Assembly: GCF_965277665.1 (NCBI RefSeq)
Contig: NZ_OZ255835.1
Location: 1,054,001-1,118,000, forward strand
DNA: 64,000 bases
Direction of reading: 5' to 3'
From: Lichenicoccus sp965277665
GTDB taxonomy: Bacteria; Pseudomonadota; Alphaproteobacteria; Acetobacterales; Acetobacteraceae
Part shown: piece by piece, positions 23,221 through 30,696 of the stretch
Numbering within the stretch: the stretch's first letter is position 1
How the letters are laid out: every line of letters begins with the position of its first letter
The notes under the pieces: model-generated
What the model was told of the DNA's origin: nothing
What the model saw: only the letters and a program-made list of their open reading frames with translations
Database searches by the model: none
Translations under genes and position numbers: made by a program

Positions 23221-25164
23221 ATGAACGCGGCCGCTCCCCTGTTTACCGTCGCGGTGTTCGCGCCGCTGTTCGGCGCGCTGATCGCCGGCCTGTTCGGGCG
23301 CAGCATCGGCGATCGCGCCGCCCGCGCGGTCAGCATCGCATGCATGCTGCTGGCGACGCTGTGCGGCTTCGGCGCCCTGGCCGGCGCGCTGATGGACGGC
23401 TCTCCGGTGCTGGCGGTGCCGGTCTCCGACTGGATCCAGGCCGGCGGCTTCCGCGCACCCTGGACGTTGCGGTTCGACATGCTGTCGGTCGAGATGGTGG
23501 CGATGGTCACCCTGGTCTCGACGCTGATCCACATCTACAGCGTCGGCTACATGAGCCATGAGACCAATCCGGTCTCGCGCTTCTTCGCCTACCTGTCGCT
23601 GTTCACCTTCGCCATGCTGATGCTGGTGAGCTCGGACAACCTGATCCAGCTGTTCTTCGGCTGGGAGGGGGTGGGCCTCGCGAGCTACCTGCTGATCGGC
23701 TACTGGTATGACCGGCCGAGCGCCAATGCCGCGGCGATCAAGGCCTTCGTGGTGAACCGCATCGCCGACCTGTTCTTCATGGTCGGCATCGCGCTGCTGT
23801 TCGCGCAGTTCGGCACCGTCAGCTACGACAACATCTTTGCCCTCGTGCCCGACCACCAGCAGGCTTTGTATCACCTGTTCGGGACCGACATGCGGGCGTA
23901 CGAGGTGATCGGGGTGCTGCTGTTCATCGGCGCGATGGGCAAGTCGGCGCAGCTGTTCTTCCATACCTGGCTGCCGGACGCGATGGAGGGGCCGACGCCG
24001 GTCTCGGCGCTGATCCATGCCGCCACCATGGTGACCGCCGGTGTGTTCCTGCTCGCGCGCATGTCGCCGCTGATCGAGTTCGCGCCGGTCACCAAGGACC
24101 TCGTCGTACTGATCGGCGCCTCGACCTGCTTCTTCGCCGCCACCGTCGGGCTGGTGCAGCCGGACATCAAGCGCACCATCGCCTACTCGACCTGCTCGCA
24201 GCTCGGCTACATGTTCATGGCGTGCGGCGTCGGCGTATACCAGGCCGGCATGTTCCACCTGACCACGCACGCCTTCTTCAAGGCGCTGCTGTTCCTGGGC
24301 GCGGGCTCGGTGATCCACGCCCTGCACGACGAGCAGGACATGCGCCGCATGGGCGGCCTCGCCCGCAAGCTGCCGGTGACCTGTGCGGTGATGTGGGTCG
24401 GTTCGCTGGCGCTGGCCGGCATTCCGCCGTTCTCGGGATGGTGGTCGAAGGATGCGATCATCGACGCGACCTTCATCGCCGGGACCGGGCCGGGCTACTA
24501 TGGCTGGGTGCTGGGCTCGGTGACCGCATTCCTGACCGCGCTGTATAGCGGGCGGTTGCTGTTCCTGGTGTTCCACGGCCGGGCGCGCGATGCGGACCTG
24601 CAGGCGCCGGCGCATGAAAGCGGCCCGGTGATCCTCGGACCGCTGCTGGTGCTCGCACTCGGTGCCGCCTTCGCGGGTGCGGCGTTCGCGCCCTGGTTCA
24701 TCGGCGGCCGACAGGCCGGGTTCTGGAACGGCTCGATCTTCAACGCGCCCGGCAATGCCGTGCTGGCGTCCCTGGAGCAGGTGCCGGTGCTGATCACCCT
24801 GGTGCCGACCATCCTGGCGCTGCTCGGGGCGGCCGTCTCGTACTACGCCTACATGGTCCGCCCCGAGCTGCCGGCGACCCTGGCCGCGCGCTATGCCGCT
24901 TTGCACCGGTTCCTGCTGAACAAGTGGTATTTCGACGAGCTGTACGACCGCATCCTCGTGCGACCTTATGAGGCCATCGCGCGGCTGTTGTGGCATGTCG
25001 GCGAGGAGGACATTGCCGAGGGCGTCCCGGACGAGATCGGCCGGCTGACCGCCGGCGGCTCCGTGCAGCTGGTGCGCATCCAGACCGGCTCAATCGCGGT
25101 GTATGCCTTTACCATGCTGATCGGGCTGGTCGTCCTGATCTCGACGTTTCTGGTGTTTCGCTGA
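23221..25164 (+). CDS. nuoL: NADH-quinone oxidoreductase subunit L
   Basis: A 647-residue antiporter-like, proton-pumping subunit (ND5 homologue). The NuoL signatures are FFGWEGVGLASYLLIGYWY, HTWLPDAMEGPTPVSALIHAATMVTAGVFL and KRTIAYSTCSQLGYM. The C-terminal lateral helix and final span (VYAFTMLIGLVVLIS) are intact, so this is full-length NuoL and not an L/M hybrid. Its TGA overlaps the nuoN ATG, leaving no room for nuoM. Confidence 0.97.
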   Translation: MNAAAPLFTVAVFAPLFGALIAGLFGRSIGDRAARAVSIACMLLATLCGFGALAGALMDGSPVLAVPVSDWIQAGGFRAPWTLRFDMLSVEMVAMVTLVSTLIHIYSVGYMSHETNPVSRFFAYLSLFTFAMLMLVSSDNLIQLFFGWEGVGLASYLLIGYWYDRPSANAAAIKAFVVNRIADLFFMVGIALLFAQFGTVSYDNIFALVPDHQQALYHLFGTDMRAYEVIGVLLFIGAMGKSAQLFFHTWLPDAMEGPTPVSALIHAATMVTAGVFLLARMSPLIEFAPVTKDLVVLIGASTCFFAATVGLVQPDIKRTIAYSTCSQLGYMFMACGVGVYQAGMFHLTTHAFFKALLFLGAGSVIHALHDEQDMRRMGGLARKLPVTCAVMWVGSLALAGIPPFSGWWSKDAIIDATFIAGTGPGYYGWVLGSVTAFLTALYSGRLLFLVFHGRARDADLQAPAHESGPVILGPLLVLALGAAFAGAAFAPWFIGGRQAGFWNGSIFNAPGNAVLASLEQVPVLITLVPTILALLGAAVSYYAYMVRPELPATLAARYAALHRFLLNKWYFDELYDRILVRPYEAIARLLWHVGEEDIAEGVPDEIGRLTAGGSVQLVRIQTGSIAVYAFTMLIGLVVLISTFLVFR

Positions 25165-26585
25165 TGAACTGGACTCTTGCGCTGCCGGAGATCGTGCTGT
25201 CGGTCGCAGGCCTCGCGATCCTGGTGTTCGGGGTGCTGCAGCGGCGTGACGCCACGCAGCTTTGCTCGATGCTGACGCTGGCGGCCTTCGTGGTGACCGG
25301 CCTGCTGGTGATCGCGGCACCCGATGGCATCGGCTACAACGCCGTGTTCGTCGGTGACGACTTTGCGCGGTTCATGAAGATCCTCAGCCTGATCGGCGCG
25401 GCGCTCAGCCTGATCCTGTCGATGGACTACAACCGGCGCGAGGGGATCGGGCGCTTCGAGTTCCCGGTGCTGCTGCTGTTCTCGACCGTCGGCACCATGG
25501 TGATGGCGTCGAGCGAGAACCTGATGACGCTCTTTATCGGGCTCGAGCTGCAGTCGCTGGCGATCTACATCCTGTGCGCGTTCGACCGTGACCGGCTCGG
25601 CTCGGCCGAAGCCGGGCTCAAATATTTCGTGCTCGGCTCGCTGGCCTCCGGCCTGCTGCTGTACGGCATCTCGCTGGTGTTCGGGTTCGCCGGCACGATG
25701 GAATATCGTGGCCTGCAGACGGCGCTTGCTGCCTCGGCCGAGATCCCGACCGGGCTGGTGATCGGCATCGTGTTCATCATCGTGGGCCTCGCCTTCAAGA
25801 TCTCCGCGGTGCCGTTCCACATGTGGACGCCGGATGTCTATCAGGGGGCGCCGCCGCCGGTGACGTCGTTCATGGCGGGGGCTCCGAAGATCGCCGCGTT
25901 CGCGCTGCTGCTGCGTGTCATGGCCGGGCCGTTCGGCGCGGTCTCGCACCAGTGGCAGCTGCTGATCGAGCTGATCTCGATGGCGTCCATGCTGTTCGGG
26001 GCACTCGCCGCGATCCCGCAGACCAGCATCAAGCGGCTGATGGCATATTCCTCGATCGGCCACATGGGCTATGCGCTCATGGGCCTGGCGGCGGCAACGC
26101 CGGCCGGCATGCGCGGCACGCTGATCTATCTCGCGATCTATCTGTTCATGAATGCCGGCAGCTTTGCGGTGATCGTGGCGATGCGCCGGCGCGGCCGGGC
26201 GGTCGAGCGGATCGCCGACCTCGCCGGCCTCGCCCGCACCGACCCGGGATTGGCACTCGCGATGGCGATCTTCATGTTCAGCATGATCGGCGTGCCGCCG
26301 CTGTCGGGGTTCTTCGGCAAGCTGCTGGTGTTCAGCGCGGCACTGCAGGCCGGGCTGGGGGTGCTGGTGGTGGTCGGCATCGTGTCGAGCGTGATCGGGG
26401 CGTACTACTATCTGCGCGTCGTGAAGGTGATGTATTTCGATGTCGCCGCCGTCGCCTTCGACCGGCCGGCGGCCTCCGTCTCGCTGGTCTCGGCCGGCAT
26501 GGGGCTGGTGACCGGCCTGTTCATCCTGATCCTGGGCCCGGTGAGCAGCGCGGCCCAGGCCGCGGCCAGCGTGCTGTTCAGGTGA
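25164..26585 (+). CDS. nuoN: NADH-quinone oxidoreductase subunit N
   Basis: A 473-residue antiporter-like, proton-pumping subunit (ND2 homologue). It is identified as NuoN rather than NuoM by GLKYFVLGSLASGLLLYG, KISAVPFHMWTPDVYQGAP and VTSFMAGAPKIAAF. NuoM should have HLWLPDAHVEAPT-type motifs, which are absent. The start overlaps the nuoL stop (ATGA-type coupling) and the stop overlaps the birA GTG. Confidence 0.97.
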   Translation: MNWTLALPEIVLSVAGLAILVFGVLQRRDATQLCSMLTLAAFVVTGLLVIAAPDGIGYNAVFVGDDFARFMKILSLIGAALSLILSMDYNRREGIGRFEFPVLLLFSTVGTMVMASSENLMTLFIGLELQSLAIYILCAFDRDRLGSAEAGLKYFVLGSLASGLLLYGISLVFGFAGTMEYRGLQTALAASAEIPTGLVIGIVFIIVGLAFKISAVPFHMWTPDVYQGAPPPVTSFMAGAPKIAAFALLLRVMAGPFGAVSHQWQLLIELISMASMLFGALAAIPQTSIKRLMAYSSIGHMGYALMGLAAATPAGMRGTLIYLAIYLFMNAGSFAVIVAMRRRGRAVERIADLAGLARTDPGLALAMAIFMFSMIGVPPLSGFFGKLLVFSAALQAGLGVLVVVGIVSSVIGAYYYLRVVKVMYFDVAAVAFDRPAASVSLVSAGMGLVTGLFILILGPVSSAAQAAASVLFR

Positions 26586-27367
26586 CAGCGCCGATCTTCA
26601 GCGCTCAGGTCTGGCGCCTGCAGTGCCACGAGACGCTGGCCTCCACGTCCGATCTCTGCCTGGAGCGCGCGCGGGCGGGCGAGCCGGCCGGGCTTGCGGT
26701 GCTGGCCCGGGCGCAGACACGCGGGCGCGGGACACGCGGACGCGGCTGGCTGGCGGCCGATGGCGCCCTGGCGCTGTCCGTGCTGCTGCGACCCGGCACG
26801 GGTGATGCGGCACGCGCCTCGGTCTGGCCGTTCGTGGCGTCGGTGGCGCTGCATGACGCCCTCGCGCTGACGCCCCGCCACCGCCAGGCGCTGCGGCTCA
26901 AATGGCCGAACGACGTCATGCTGAGCGCGCCCCCAGTGCCCGGGCGCAAGCTGGCCGGTATCCTGATCGAGCGCTCGCCGGCCGCCGGCGGCGATGCGGG
27001 GTGGCTGGTGCTCGGCTTCGGCGCCAATCTCGCCGGCGCGCCGGAGCTGGCCGACCGCCCGACCGCGTGCCTCGCCGAACTCGGCGCGGCGCCGGGGCCG
27101 CGGGTCATCGCCGACCGGCTGCTCGACGCCCTGGCGGCGCGATGCGACGAGATGCACAGGGACGGGTTCGATGCCGTGCGGCAGGCGTGGCTGGCGCGCG
27201 CGTATCCGGCAGGCACGCCGCTTGCGGTGCGCACGCCGGCTGGCGAGACCGTCGGATCGTTCGCCTCGATTGCCGAGGATGGCACGCTGCTGCTGCGGGT
27301 CGGCGGATCGCTGACCCGGATCTCGACCGGCGACGTCGTGCTCGCGGGGCAAGGTGCCGATCCGTGA
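26582..27367 (+). CDS. birA: Biotin--[acetyl-CoA-carboxylase] ligase
   Basis: A 261-residue enzyme that makes biotinyl-AMP and transfers biotin to the BCCP subunit of acetyl-CoA carboxylase. Catalytic motifs are ETLASTSD, TRGRGTRGRGWLA (the GRGRxGRxW adenylate loop) and LKWPNDVML. There is no N-terminal helix-turn-helix domain, so it is a ligase without the E. coli-type repressor function. It starts with GTG at 26582, overlapping the nuoN stop, and overlaps the region before coaX. Confidence 0.95.
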   Translation: MTAPIFSAQVWRLQCHETLASTSDLCLERARAGEPAGLAVLARAQTRGRGTRGRGWLAADGALALSVLLRPGTGDAARASVWPFVASVALHDALALTPRHRQALRLKWPNDVMLSAPPVPGRKLAGILIERSPAAGGDAGWLVLGFGANLAGAPELADRPTACLAELGAAPGPRVIADRLLDALAARCDEMHRDGFDAVRQAWLARAYPAGTPLAVRTPAGETVGSFASIAEDGTLLLRVGGSLTRISTGDVVLAGQGADP

Positions 27368-27377
27368 AGGCCAGACC

Positions 27378-28202
27378 ATGCCGAGGAACCTGAAGCCGAT
27401 GCTGCTTGTCGTCGATGCCGGCAATACCAATATCGTGTTTGCCCTGCATGACGGCACCGAGTGGCGCGGCATCTGGCGCATCGGCACCGAAACCGGGCGA
27501 ACCTCCGACGAGTATGCGGTCTGGCTGCTGGCGCTGCTGGCGCATCGTGGCCTGGAGCGCGGGATGGTGGACCGCGCGGTGATCGGCACCGTGGTGCCGG
27601 CGGCGCTGTATCACCTGCGCCGGCTGTGCCGGGACTGGTTCGACGTCGAGCCGCTGATTGCGTCCGCCCGGCTGGACTGGGGCTTCGAGATACGCATGGA
27701 CAACCCGGCCGAGGTCGGGGTGGACCGTCTGGTCAACGGGCTGGCCGCGCACCGGCGCTATGGCGGCCCGTTGCTGGTGATCGATTTCGGCACCGCTACC
27801 ACGTTTGATGTGGTGGACCACGAAGGCTGCTACATTGGCGGCGTCATCGCGCCGGGGATCACCCTGTCGGTCGAAGCCTTGCATCGGGCAGCAGCAAGGC
27901 TGCCGCGTATCGGCATCGGCCGCTCCCAGGGGCCGGTCATCGGCACGAACACGATCGCGGCCATGCGATCCGGAATTTTCTGGGGCTATGTCGGTTTGAT
28001 CGAGGGCATCTCGTCCCGGATCATCGCCGAATTCGGCAGCCCGATGAAGGTGGTGGCGACCGGCGGCCTGGCGCCGCTGATCGCGGAGGGCACCACGGTC
28101 ATCGAGCGGGTCGACCCCGAACTCACATTGGACGGGCTGCGCCTGCTGTCGGCGCGCAACCCGCATCCCACGCATCCTGTCGACAGAACCTCGAGTGATT
28201 AA
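27378..28202 (+). CDS. coaX: Type III pantothenate kinase
   Basis: A 274-residue ASKHA-fold kinase for the first step of CoA synthesis. Motifs are LLVVDAGNTNIVFAL (nucleotide-binding), RMDNPAEVGVDRLVNGLAA, VIDFGTATTFDVVD and GGVIAPGITLS. ATG 27378 is preferred (GAAGG eight bases upstream); ATG 27399 gives MLLVVDAGNTN and is also possible. It follows birA directly; nuo-birA-coaX-rnj is a conserved alphaproteobacterial order. Confidence 0.96.
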   Translation: MPRNLKPMLLVVDAGNTNIVFALHDGTEWRGIWRIGTETGRTSDEYAVWLLALLAHRGLERGMVDRAVIGTVVPAALYHLRRLCRDWFDVEPLIASARLDWGFEIRMDNPAEVGVDRLVNGLAAHRRYGGPLLVIDFGTATTFDVVDHEGCYIGGVIAPGITLSVEALHRAAARLPRIGIGRSQGPVIGTNTIAAMRSGIFWGYVGLIEGISSRIIAEFGSPMKVVATGGLAPLIAEGTTVIERVDPELTLDGLRLLSARNPHPTHPVDRTSSD

Positions 28203-28211
28203 AGGCGAACT

Positions 28212-29858
28212 ATGAATGTGTTGAACGGCGACCTGGCCTTCCTGCCCCTGGGCGGGACGGGCGAGATCGGCATGAACCTGAACCTGTACCGGTGCGACGG
28301 TGCCTGGCTGGCGGTCGATTGCGGCATCGGCTTCTCGGGCAATGACAGCCCCGAGGTCGATATCCTGATGCCGGACCCGTCCTTCATCGCGGAACGGCAC
28401 CGCGACCTGGTCGGGCTGGTGATCACCCATGCGCACGAGGACCATCTCGGCGCGGTGGCGCATCTCTGGCCGCGGCTGCGCTGCCCGATCTATGCCACGC
28501 AGTTCGCCGCCGCGGTGCTGCGACGCAAGCTGGGCGAGGCGGGACTGCTGTCGCAGGTCAAGCTGCATGTGGTGCCGCAAGGCGGCGCGTTCCGGCTCGA
28601 TCCGTTCGACCTGCGCTTCATCAGCGTGACCCACTCGGTGCCGGAGGCGCAGGCGCTGGTGGTGCGAACCCGGCACGGCATCGTGCTGCATACCGGCGAC
28701 TGGAAGCTCGATCCGCATCCGCTGGTGGGACCTCCCACCGATCTCGAGGCGCTCGCCGAGCTGGGCCGCGAAGGCGTGCTGGCGATGGTGTGCGACAGCA
28801 CCAACGCGATGGTGGAAGGCGAGAGCGGCTCGGAGTCGGATGTGCGCCGCAGCCTGACCAGCCTGATCGCGGCGATCAGCGGCCGGGTGGCGGTGACCTG
28901 TTTTGCCAGCAACGTCGCGCGCGTCGAGAGCATCGCACTCGCCGCCGAGGCGGCCGGGCGGTCGGTGGTGGTGGTGGGCCGCAGCTTGCGCAACCTTGAG
29001 GCGGCGGCGCGCGACTGCGGCTATCTCGAGCGTGTGCCGATGTTCCTCTCCGAGCAGGATGCGGACGACATCCCGGACGACAACCTGCTGATGATCGTGA
29101 CCGGCAGCCAGGGCGAACCGCGCTCGGCGATGTCGCGTATCTCGCTCGACACGCATCCGAACATCTCGCTCGGCGAGGGCGACACGGTGGTGTTCTCGTC
29201 GCGCATGATCCCGGGCAACGAGCGCGCCATCATGATGGTGCAGGACAACCTGGTGCGCCGCGGCGTGCGCGTGCTGACCGATGCCGACCACATGGTCCAT
29301 GTGTCCGGACACGCGGCGCGCGACGATCTGCGGCGGCTGTATGGGCTGGTGAAGCCGCGCTATGCGGTGCCGGTGCATGGCGAGTGGCGGCATCTCGCGG
29401 CGCACGCGGCGCTGGCCCGCGAGGAGGGTGCGCGGCCGGTGCTGCTCGAGGATGGTGACGTGCTCAGCCTGTCCGGCAACGCCATCGAGGTGGTGGACAG
29501 CGTCCCGGTCGCCAAGCTGGCGCTGGACGGCAATCGCGTGCTGCCGATGGAGGGCGGCGTGCTGGCGGCGCGGCGCAAGATGCTGTTCAACGGCGTGGTG
29601 CTGGGCAGCGTGGTGATGGACCAGGGTGGCCGCTTCCTCGGTGCGCCCAAGGTGAGCGCGCCCGGACTGCTGGAGCCCGACGACGCGGAGACGGTCCGGG
29701 TGACGGCGAGCTTCGCGCAGAACCTGGCCGAACTGTCGGACGCGGTGCGTGCCGACGAGGCCGGCCTGAAGGAGGCGGCACGCAGCGCGCTGCGCCGAGC
29801 GCTCGGACGCAAGCTGCAGAAGCGGCCGATGGTGGACGTGCACCTCCTGCGCGTCTGA
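28212..29858 (+). CDS. rnj: Ribonuclease J
   Basis: A 548-residue metallo-beta-lactamase/beta-CASP ribonuclease with endo- and 5'-exonuclease activity in mRNA decay and rRNA maturation. The zinc motif THAHEDHLGAV has H73, H75, D77 and H78. Further motifs are TGDWKLDP, CDSTNAMVEGESGSE, TGSQGEPRSAMSRI and VSGHAARDDL. The downstream side carries a palindromic repeat. Confidence 0.96.
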   Translation: MNVLNGDLAFLPLGGTGEIGMNLNLYRCDGAWLAVDCGIGFSGNDSPEVDILMPDPSFIAERHRDLVGLVITHAHEDHLGAVAHLWPRLRCPIYATQFAAAVLRRKLGEAGLLSQVKLHVVPQGGAFRLDPFDLRFISVTHSVPEAQALVVRTRHGIVLHTGDWKLDPHPLVGPPTDLEALAELGREGVLAMVCDSTNAMVEGESGSESDVRRSLTSLIAAISGRVAVTCFASNVARVESIALAAEAAGRSVVVVGRSLRNLEAAARDCGYLERVPMFLSEQDADDIPDDNLLMIVTGSQGEPRSAMSRISLDTHPNISLGEGDTVVFSSRMIPGNERAIMMVQDNLVRRGVRVLTDADHMVHVSGHAARDDLRRLYGLVKPRYAVPVHGEWRHLAAHAALAREEGARPVLLEDGDVLSLSGNAIEVVDSVPVAKLALDGNRVLPMEGGVLAARRKMLFNGVVLGSVVMDQGGRFLGAPKVSAPGLLEPDDAETVRVTASFAQNLAELSDAVRADEAGLKEAARSALRRALGRKLQKRPMVDVHLLRV

Positions 29859-29864
29859 CGGCAA

Positions 29865-29966
29865 GAGCATGATCCGATCGATCATGCTCGCCTTGTTGTC
29901 GGTCAGGGCAGCTTCACCCGATGATCGACATCGCGACGCGACGCCGGTTGATCGGATGCTGCACTG
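29865..29966. repeat. TAGAGC-type palindromic repeat, copy 2
   Basis: It opens with a perfect 10-bp stem GAGCATGATC/GATCATGCTC around CGATC (29865-29889), nearly the same hairpin as at 63339-63365. It closes with GGTTGATCGGATGCTGCACT just before the DUF1467 start. It fills the rnj-DUF1467 gap. Confidence 0.75.
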
Positions 29967-30224
29967 ATGGGATGGTTCACCGGGATCATCCTGTTCGTGC
30001 TGATCTGGTGGACTGCCCTGTTCGCGGTGCTGCCGTTGGGCCAGCAGGTGCGGCCCGAGGCCGACGAAGTGTCCGGCGTGCGCGGGCTGCCGAGCCGGCC
30101 GCGGATCGGTCGCATCGTCCTGATCACGACGCTGGTTTCGGCGCTGCTGTGGATCGGCTGCGACCTGCTGATCAGCAGTAGCTACTTATCGTTTCGGCAC
30201 GGGATTTTGGCATTCGGCGGGTAG
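29967..30224 (+). CDS. DUF1467 family membrane protein
   Basis: An 85-residue protein with two membrane spans (about residues 4-25 and 51-70). WWTALFAVLPLG at the end of span 1 is the DUF1467 signature. It lies between rnj and proS, the position this family holds in many alphaproteobacteria. Function unknown. The last 15 residues after LLISSS look unlike the family and run into AT-richer DNA. Confidence 0.85.
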   Translation: MGWFTGIILFVLIWWTALFAVLPLGQQVRPEADEVSGVRGLPSRPRIGRIVLITTLVSALLWIGCDLLISSSYLSFRHGILAFGG

Positions 30225-30258
30225 CTGCCAGTTGCCAAACGAGTCGCCAATAACTTTT

Positions 30259-30291
30259 GCATGATTGTCATGCGTTTTGTCTGGCTATCTG
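30259..30291 (+). promoter_or_regulatory. Operator-like inverted repeat with candidate promoter
   Basis: GCATGA-TTG-TCATGC (30259-30273) is a perfect inverted repeat. It overlaps TTGTCA (30265-30270), followed by TATCTG (30286-30291) after 15 bp, a short but possible promoter spacing. It precedes the two-hairpin element at 30314-30410. Confidence 0.35.
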
Positions 30292-30295
30292 CAAT

Positions 30296-30410
30296 CGGTT
30301 CCGCAATCATTAACGGCAGGATGAGGTCTCCCTCATCCTGCCGTGTGACTGGCGTTTTCTCCCTAAACTTGGCCCACGCGGATGACCAAGTCGTCGCGTG
30401 GGCTTTTTTT
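30296..30410 (+). ncRNA. Candidate small RNA with two hairpins and intrinsic terminator
   Basis: A perfect 13-bp stem CGGCAGGATGAGG/CCTCATCCTGCCG with a TCTC loop (30314-30343) is followed by a second 9-bp hairpin ending in a T-run. The region is far less GC-rich than its surroundings and has no convincing reading frame. The 5' end is a guess from the candidate promoter at 30265-30291. An alternative is that it is only the 3' UTR of the rnj-DUF1467 transcript. It matches no RNA family I recognise. Confidence 0.45.
30372..30410 (+). terminator. Intrinsic terminator
   Basis: The stem GCCCACGCG/CGCGTGGGC (30372-30380 and 30394-30402) is followed by an uninterrupted run of seven T. It is the clearest rho-independent terminator in the window and works on the plus strand only. 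Confidence 0.85.
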
Positions 30411-30502
30411 ATGCGTGCATCGGCGGTTTGTCACGCCCTGCAAGCTAATAAAGATGCATTGGAACAACGATTTCTGCGAGCTGTTACTTGTGCGCTGCAT
30501 CA

Positions 30503-30524
30503 TTGTGCGATGCACAATTATAAT
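30503..30524 (+). promoter_or_regulatory. Inverted repeat abutting a consensus -10 box, upstream of proS
   Basis: TTGTGC-GAT-GCACAA (30503-30517) is a perfect inverted repeat lying one base before TATAAT (30519-30524). A repressor bound here would block the promoter. proS starts 172 bases later. The -35 box is not obvious; TGCATC 17 bp upstream is weak. Confidence 0.45.
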
Positions 30525-30611
30525 GAGGACAGTAATCAGCGGCGGAGACGAGGACAGCCGGGTGAGCCCCGTTTCGCGATCGCGCGGCGCCAGCACGGGA
30601 CGGCCCTATCG

Positions 30612-30652
30612 CGATCCGGTCAGCCGGTTCCGTCCGATCGGATGATGCTCTA
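30612..30652. repeat. Palindromic repeat, copy 3 (short form)
   Basis: It begins GCGATCCGGTCAGCCGGTTC and ends GATCGGATGATGCTCTA. It is nearly identical to the unit at 45921-45964 and is the short form of the family, with only about ten bases between the arms. It lies 45 bases before proS. Confidence 0.7.
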
Positions 30653-30696
30653 CGGTCCGCGGCACCCGCCGTTCGCCGTTCGAGGTCTGTCCGCCG

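Noticed and set aside
24990..26585. The gene after nuoL being nuoM, or a NuoM/NuoN fusion
   Set aside because: All diagnostic motifs (VPFHMWTPDVYQGAP, GLKYFVLGSLASG) are NuoN and its length is that of a single NuoN.
27105..29885. A 926-codon minus-strand open frame across birA, coaX and rnj
   Set aside because: It is antisense to three well-supported genes and has no recognisable domain.
30296..30410. Identification of the candidate small RNA as SRP (4.5S), 6S or tmRNA
   Set aside because: The conserved GGTCAGG/GGAAGCAGCC core of SRP RNA, the long bulged rod of 6S RNA and the tRNA-like ends of tmRNA are all missing.
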